DNA from: an uncultured Christensenellaceae bacterium
GTDB lineage: Bacteria > Bacillota > Clostridia > Christensenellales > Pumilibacteraceae
DNA length: 25,993 nucleotides
Direction: 5' to 3'
NCBI GenBank assembly: GCA_910587455.1
Contig: CAJULK010000004.1
Coordinates: forward strand, 1 to 25,993
In this document: one piece after another, positions 24,236-25,993 of the stretch
How the letters are laid out: each line of letters begins with the position of its first letter
How positions within the stretch are numbered: the first letter of the stretch is position 1
The notes under the pieces: generated by a model
The model's database searches: none
What the model was told of the DNA's origin: nothing
The model's input: only the letters and a program-made list of their open reading frames with translations
Position numbers and translations under genes: made by a program

Positions 24236-24263
24236 GATAAGAAGCTGACGCTTCGTCCTCCTT
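24236..24263 (-). promoter_or_regulatory. Shine-Dalgarno sequence separated from the ATG by a hairpin
   Basis: AAGGAGG (24263-24257) lies 21 bases before ATG 24235, too far for normal initiation. Between them is GAAGC-GTCA-GCTTC (24254-24241), a 5-bp stem with a 4-nt loop. If folded, the remaining distance is seven bases, the usual optimum. No other start codon in frame fits the family N-terminus. Confidence 0.6.
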
Positions 24264-24296
24264 TTGGTTTTCTTTTGCCTGATCGAAACGCCGCCG

Positions 24297-25993
24297 CTAT
24301 TTGCGCACGCCGCGCTCCATCGTGAATCCTATTTCTTTGAGTTTTTTCGCATTGTATTCTATCACGGCCAACAGCCTGTCGAATATGCGCTTGGCAGTCG
24401 TGCGGTCGTGGATGGAACGTGAAACGTTGTTGTCGGTATTGTCCGAATGTGCGAAAAAGTTTCGCTGATAAAAATATTCGCTGTACAGCGCGACCATGAC
24501 CTCTGGATAAACGACGCTGCCTATGCGCTGACTGTATCCAGTTTTCAGTATATACCTGCCGCTGTCGTCCTTGTCGAACGCCTGACCTATCATCTTGACT
24601 TTGATCCCCTCGGCACGCTGAAGATCGAACACAAGCCGTTCGAGTCCTCGAAACGCAGGAACTAAAAGCACCGAGTAATCTGACAGTCTCAAATCGTTTT
24701 GCGCAAAGTCGTGTATGCCGTACGAAAAATCGATACGCGACTGCTCGGACAAATATTCGAACGCAGTGGGAAGCCGTTTTTTGAGCTTTGTCTGCACGTC
24801 CGACACAGTGGTCTTTCCGCTGCCGCCCTCTCCGCCGTTATCGACGTATCCTTCGAGCGCCGACGAATAGTCGCTCTGCGAACTGACCTGAACCTGCACT
24901 TCGCCGAACAGCTCCGATCGCTTGCCCTGCAGCTGCAACGTCATTTTCTTTGTGGCGTATCGAAGTATGACCTTCTGCCCGTCCGAATCGGAAACCGTAT
25001 AAGACTTAACTTCCCTGTCCGTGCCGGCAAATTCAGTGCTGTCCGCAGTTACCGTTTTACCCGCAGATTTCAAACTTTTAAGCATGTTGGAAAGCGCTTC
25101 CGCAGGACAGTTTTTTACCGAATACCCGTTTTTATACTCGGGCGCAGTCGGTTTGTCGGCATACATTTCGTCACCGAGCCCCACAAAATCGTTCTGCGCT
25201 CGCGCCGTCTTGGGCGGGCGTCCGCGCCTGCGCACGGACAACTGCGGCGCGGGCGCTTGTGCCGCCGCAGAATTGTGCACCGACTGCACCTTAGATTCGG
25301 GCTTCGCTTTGGGCGGGCGTCCGCGCTTACGCTTTATCGGTTGTTCCGAATCTCCGCCGCGGAATGTCGCGTTGTCCACAAGGTCTTGATCGTTCGCTTT
25401 GAGCGTTTCTCCGCCGTTGCCGCGCATTACCACATCGAGAAAAACACCTGTGCCGCCCGTAGCGCCCGAGCGCACGGACTTGTTCATCGAAGCGTCATCC
25501 TCTTCGTCGCCGAACGAAATCACCGCACGACGCACGCCGTCGGGCTTACGCACCGTGTTCGCAGATATGGATATGCCAGCGTCCGTTCTCTTTTCGCGCA
25601 CCGGCTCGGCGTCGTACTTATCGTAACCGCCGCTCTGACTGCGCCCGTACGCGCTCGAACTGCCGTACCCGACGCCGTCCGACCGCAGCAGCGGCTCATA
25701 TCCGCCATTACCGCCATATCCGCCGTTTCCGACCTTGGCGCCGCTGCTCCCGATACTTCCGGGTCCCGCCGAATAACCGCCGAATCTGTCGCCGTTATCA
25801 CGAGGCGGTGCGCTGTCATAGTTGCGCTTTTTGGCAACTTGCGGAGGATAGATCTCATCCGTAGAAAGCTCCGCGCCTTTGTACGTCGCTATTATGGTGG
25901 GCGCTTGTACCGTCGGGCGACGGCGTATACGCTCGGGCGGCACAAACAGTTTGGCGCGAGTGCCGTCCGTGCCGTTTACCGAAATGGGCGATT
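24297..25993 (-). CDS. RnlA-like HEPN ribonuclease-type protein with two AT-hooks (5' end outside window)
   Basis: The frame is open to the right edge, so the start is missing; the GTG at 25943 is not necessarily the start. Numbered from it, 548 residues are seen. Residues 45-110 are Gly/Ser/Tyr-rich low complexity. Two AT-hooks follow, KRKRGRPPK (204-212) and RRRGRPPK (238-245). Residues about 278-355 (VILRYATKKMTLQLQGKRSELFGEV) resemble the TBP-like repeat domain of RnlA, and 390-540 resemble its C-terminal HEPN domain: SDYSVLLVPAFRGLERLV (421-438), then RNFFAH (494-499), an exact RNxxxH motif. RnlA is the RNase LS toxin of E. coli that degrades mRNA and restricts phage T4 lacking Dmd. The homology is judged by eye. 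No RnlB-like antitoxin follows; the next gene is the CTP-synthase-like one. Confidence 0.72.
   Translation of the reverse strand, partial: SPISVNGTDGTRAKLFVPPERIRRRPTVQAPTIIATYKGAELSTDEIYPPQVAKKRNYDSAPPRDNGDRFGGYSAGPGSIGSSGAKVGNGGYGGNGGYEPLLRSDGVGYGSSSAYGRSQSGGYDKYDAEPVREKRTDAGISISANTVRKPDGVRRAVISFGDEEDDASMNKSVRSGATGGTGVFLDVVMRGNGGETLKANDQDLVDNATFRGGDSEQPIKRKRGRPPKAKPESKVQSVHNSAAAQAPAPQLSVRRRGRPPKTARAQNDFVGLGDEMYADKPTAPEYKNGYSVKNCPAEALSNMLKSLKSAGKTVTADSTEFAGTDREVKSYTVSDSDGQKVILRYATKKMTLQLQGKRSELFGEVQVQVSSQSDYSSALEGYVDNGGEGGSGKTTVSDVQTKLKKRLPTAFEYLSEQSRIDFSYGIHDFAQNDLRLSDYSVLLVPAFRGLERLVFDLQRAEGIKVKMIGQAFDKDDSGRYILKTGYSQRIGSVVYPEVMVALYSEYFYQRNFFAHSDNTDNNVSRSIHDRTTAKRIFDRLLAVIEYNAKKLKEIGFTMERGVRK

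Noticed and set aside
1..25993. CRISPR array.
   Set aside because: No regularly spaced direct repeats with unique spacers were seen on reading through the window.

Overview
The window looks like a chromosomal segment of an anaerobic, endospore-forming member of the Bacillota, most likely class Clostridia. The evidence is a gerA-type spore germinant receptor operon, a stand-alone Spo0A-type DNA-binding protein, a giant oxygen-sensitive-type acyl-CoA dehydratase activase, the GatCAB amidotransferase, strong AGGAGG ribosome sites and textbook TTGACA-17-TATAAT promoters. Most genes are about 50% GC and rich in CGC/GCG codons. A patch at the left (about 74-2180) is clearly more AT-rich and looks acquired. 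No species can be named from sequence alone.

Layout. (1) 74-1380: an IS3/IS150-type insertion sequence with 20-bp terminal inverted repeats. Its orfB is broken by an AAAGY pentamer repeat and contains a perfect 36-bp palindrome. (2) 1405-2094 (minus): an AT-rich orphan gene carrying an RNxxxH (HEPN-type) motif, next to a tRNA-Leu(CAG) gene with its own promoter and terminator. (3) 2441-5182: the arginine genes argG-argH. (4) 5249-6177: divergent genes for a Spo0A C-terminal-domain protein (minus) and ribosomal protein bS21 (plus), separated by a long perfect inverted repeat. (5) 6191-10162: a minus-strand gerAA-gerAB-gerAC operon. (6) 10201-11663: a TetR-type regulator and a lipoprotein of the DUF4097 adhesin type. 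(7) 11800-15010: gatC-gatA-gatB. (8) 15116-22660 (plus): the 1399-residue activase, purA and an ABC exporter half-transporter. (9) 22670-25993 (minus): a CTP-synthase homologue with substituted catalytic residues, downstream of a protein that resembles RnlA (HEPN RNase LS toxin) but carries two AT-hooks and a Gly-rich N-terminal region; the latter runs off the right edge.

The housekeeping part joins amino-acid, tRNA-charging and nucleotide genes (argGH, gatCAB, purA) with sporulation/germination genes. The most unusual part is the right end. A HEPN RNase-like, DNA-binding-like protein and a glutaminase-dead, probably kinase-dead CTP synthase paralogue lie 61 bp apart on the same strand. This could be a toxin/sensor or defence-type pair, but that is inference. 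A second theme is translation initiation: three minus-strand genes (the HEPN orphan, tetR, gatC) have a consensus promoter whose -10 box lies only 6-8 nt before the start codon, implying leaderless or nearly leaderless mRNAs, and the CTP-synthase-like gene has a small hairpin between its Shine-Dalgarno sequence and its ATG.
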